Part shown: in pieces, positions 62,462 to 64,000 of the stretch
Position numbering within the stretch: position 1 is the stretch's first letter
Layout: the number at the start of each line of letters is the position of its first letter
Assembly (NCBI GenBank): GCA_947627595.1
Contig: CANQWQ010000001.1
Location: forward strand, 1-64,000
Length of the DNA stretch: 64,000 bases
From: an uncultured Clostridia bacterium
Lineage (GTDB): Bacteria > Bacillota > Clostridia > TANB77 > CAG-508
Direction: 5' to 3'
The notes under the pieces: model-generated
Told to the model about the DNA's origin: nothing
What the model saw: the letters and a program-made list of their open reading frames with translations, nothing else
Database searches by the model: none
Program-made: the position numbers and the translations under genes

Positions 62462-62629
62462 CTTAAAATTGTATCATTTTTCGACAGGATTTATTCGCAT
62501 CGCAAAATTCGATTTTATTTTACAAAAAATTCGTAATTCAATTATGGAAATGGTATATCTGTTCTAGCGAACATTTTATAGACTTAGAGCCAAGCTCATT
62601 TAAATTAGATGTGTCGTTTTGACAATATA

Positions 62630-62659
62630 AAAAACTCTGGATTATTTTCCAGAGTTTTT
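62630..62659 (-). terminator. Rho-independent terminator after the CobW-type gene
   Basis: An 11-base stem AAAAACTCTGG/CCAGAGTTTTT with an eight-base loop and T-runs lies about a dozen bases after the stop. Confidence 0.85.
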
Positions 62660-62670
62660 TGTAAAATTGT

Positions 62671-63894
62671 CTATTTATCTAAACATTTATCTAATTTTTC
62701 AATAATTTCTTTTTGGTTCATATTTTTTCCAATGAAAACAAGTTTTATCATTCTATCTCCATATTTTTCGTCCCAGTCTTTAGCAACATCTGGATTTTCT
62801 CTTAATAATTGTTCTCTTTCATAACGTGGAGCAGAAGCTATCCATTGTCCTGATTCATAAGCTTGGATCTGTGAACCTGCTTGTTCAAATATATAGCCAG
62901 TTTCAGGTTCATTTGAAAACCATAAAATTCCTTTTGTTCTAATTACAGTATCATTTGGAAATCTATTTGCAAAGTCTTCAAATTTGCCTCTATTAAATGG
63001 AGCTCTTCTATAATATACGAATGTACCTATTCCATATTCTTCGGTTTCTCCGCCATCGTGGTGATGATGGTGATGGTGTCCTTCATGATGTTCATCATCT
63101 TCGTCATGATGATGTTCGTGCTCGTGCTCTTCTTCCTCATCTTCATCATGATCTTCTTCCATATTTTCGTCATTTTCTAATTCTTGAATCCAGCCAGCAG
63201 AAGAAGCTACGTCTTCTAAGTTAAATGATTTTGTATCTAATATTTTTCCAATATCAACTTTTCCATAATTTGTTTCAATAATTTCAGCTTTTGGTTGTAA
63301 TTTCTTAATAACAGCTTTAACTTCAGCTAATTCTTCAGGTTTGATTTCATCTACTTTATTTAAAACTATTAAATTACAAAACTCAATTTGTTGAATAATT
63401 AAGTTTTCAATATCTTCCTCTTCTACTTCTTTTTCTAGATATGAACCACATCCAAATTCTTTTGCCAAACGAAGAGCATCTACAACAGAAACTACATTAT
63501 CTAATCTACAAACTTCTGGCAAACCATATGACTTAGCATCAGATGAGATTGCTGTAATAGTTTGAGCAATTGGAATAGGTTCACAAATTCCAGAAGCTTC
63601 AATTAAAATATAATCAAATCTTCCAGTTTTAGCAATATCAACGATTTGTTTCATTAAATCTACTTTTAATGTACAACAAATACAGCCATTTTGAAGTGGA
63701 ACTAAACTGTCATCTGTTTGATTAACAACTCCACCTTTTTGAATCAAGCTTGCATCAATGTTAACCTCTCCTATATCATTAACTATAACTGCAACTTTAT
63801 ATCCTTTTTGATTGTTTAAAACATAATTTACAAGCGTTGTCTTTCCAGAGCCTAAATACCCTGTAAGCAATGTTATTGGAATTACTTTATTCAT
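62671..63894 (-). CDS. CobW/ZNG1-type metal-chaperone GTPase
   Basis: A 407-aa COG0523 GTPase. It has P-loop LLTGYLGSGKTTLVNYVL, the metal motif GCICCTL (CxCC), EASGICEPIPIA and NKVDEIKPEEL. A long His/Asp/Glu-rich stretch (about residues 245-285) precedes the C-terminal CobW domain with GTFVYYRRAPFNRGKF. It probably delivers zinc or another divalent metal. AAGGAGGATGAA lies before the ATG. Confidence 0.92.
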   Translation of the reverse strand: MNKVIPITLLTGYLGSGKTTLVNYVLNNQKGYKVAVIVNDIGEVNIDASLIQKGGVVNQTDDSLVPLQNGCICCTLKVDLMKQIVDIAKTGRFDYILIEASGICEPIPIAQTITAISSDAKSYGLPEVCRLDNVVSVVDALRLAKEFGCGSYLEKEVEEEDIENLIIQQIEFCNLIVLNKVDEIKPEELAEVKAVIKKLQPKAEIIETNYGKVDIGKILDTKSFNLEDVASSAGWIQELENDENMEEDHDEDEEEEHEHEHHHDEDDEHHEGHHHHHHHDGGETEEYGIGTFVYYRRAPFNRGKFEDFANRFPNDTVIRTKGILWFSNEPETGYIFEQAGSQIQAYESGQWIASAPRYEREQLLRENPDVAKDWDEKYGDRMIKLVFIGKNMNQKEIIEKLDKCLDK

Positions 63895-63924
63895 ATTTCA
63901 TCCTCCTTAAATTTTCCAATTAAT

Positions 63925-63945
63925 ATTATAACACACTTGTCAAGT
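63925..63945 (-). promoter_or_regulatory. Possible promoter and operator of the CobW-type gene
   Basis: The minus strand has -10 TATAAT (63930-63925). Directly upstream lies a perfect palindrome ACTTGACAAGT (63945-63935), which could be an operator. The palindrome contains TTGACA but at only eight bases from the -10, so it is not the -35. A TTGCAT lies at 20 bases, which is weak. Confidence 0.35.
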
Positions 63946-63960
63946 CTAAAATGCAAAAAG

Positions 63961-63984
63961 AAAAGGCCCCCTAAGGAACCTTTT
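63961..63984 (-). terminator. Terminator-like hairpin of an off-window gene
   Basis: AAAAGG..CC-ctaa-GG..CCTTTT forms a stem with a two-by-two internal loop and T-run. It probably ends a gene lying to the right of the window. Confidence 0.55.
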
Positions 63985-64000
63985 ACATTTATATTTATTT

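Larger units (their letters stand above)
62226..62670. other. 445-base intergenic region
   Basis: No gene is visible in this gap. From left to right it holds an AT-rich stretch (about 62280-62400), three DnaA-box-like repeats (62432-62461), a GC-mixed segment of unknown role, and the terminator of the CobW-type gene (62630-62659). Confidence 0.6.

Noticed and set aside
1..64000. CRISPR arrays, insertion sequences, rRNA genes
   Set aside because: None was seen: no regularly spaced repeats, no transposase and no rRNA segments.

Overview
The window is AT-rich chromosomal DNA, almost all of it transcribed on the minus strand. It looks like an anaerobic low-GC Firmicute of the Clostridia type. 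The evidence is the S10-type ribosomal operon order, a split transketolase, the ireB-ruvX-DUF1292 block, rubrerythrin, Mini-III RNase, RbgA, AGGAGG ribosome binding sites and sigma-A promoters (TTGACA, 17 bp, TATAAT). I do not name a genus.

Layout, left to right: 1-6.5 kb, the S10 ribosomal-protein operon (rpsJ to a cut-off rplE) behind a long leader and a consensus promoter. 6.6-13.2 kb, a CoaE-like kinase, asnB, pyk, rpmE, tyrS and small genes. 13.3-21.7 kb, a cell-envelope operon: ftsE, ftsX, two coiled-coil M23 peptidases, a CtpA-type protease, an ABC ATPase and an ABC permease fused to a CPBP protease. 21.8-33 kb, split transketolase, rubrerythrin, Hsp33, DUF4160, a flavin reductase-like protein, a short pyrophosphatase, a HAM1-like NTPase, lysA and small membrane proteins. 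33-36.4 kb, a DUF1848 protein, a previously unlisted small-toxin/antisense-RNA locus, tRNA-Glu(CUC), mrnC and ylqF. 36.4-42.9 kb, a phosphorylase, a solute-binding protein, a hybrid histidine kinase and ireB-ruvX-DUF1292. 42.9-56.7 kb, an unusual block with a degenerate GGDEF protein, a CpaE/MinD-like ATPase with a long PGLD/PGME repeat region, a small two-helix membrane protein, a glucosaminidase, HU, a flippase, a VirD4-like ATPase and a replication-relaxation-like protein. 56.8-64 kb, an S1-domain protein, two pseudouridine synthases, a TagA/WecG glycosyltransferase, lspA, a large membrane protein, a DnaA-box cluster and a CobW-type GTPase.

The main discovery is a decoding anomaly. Seven genes (M23 peptidase, ftsE, DUF4160, glucosaminidase, a hypothetical, rluD and tagA, the last twice) are broken by a +1 frameshift. 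All eight breaks are at an in-frame CGG. Skipping its C, so that the next codon is GGN (Gly), restores a full-length conserved protein each time. By hand I placed every CGG trinucleotide in the annotated genes. About 95 others straddle codon boundaries, and I found none used as an ordinary arginine codon. CGG therefore behaves as a +1 shift signal, or CGGN as a four-base glycine codon, in this organism. The rule also recovers a DUF4160 gene that has no usable ordinary reading frame.

Other notable structures are three copies of a terminator whose loop holds the next gene's -35 box, two long imperfect palindromes directly after stop codons (rplN, pyk), and several structured leaders.
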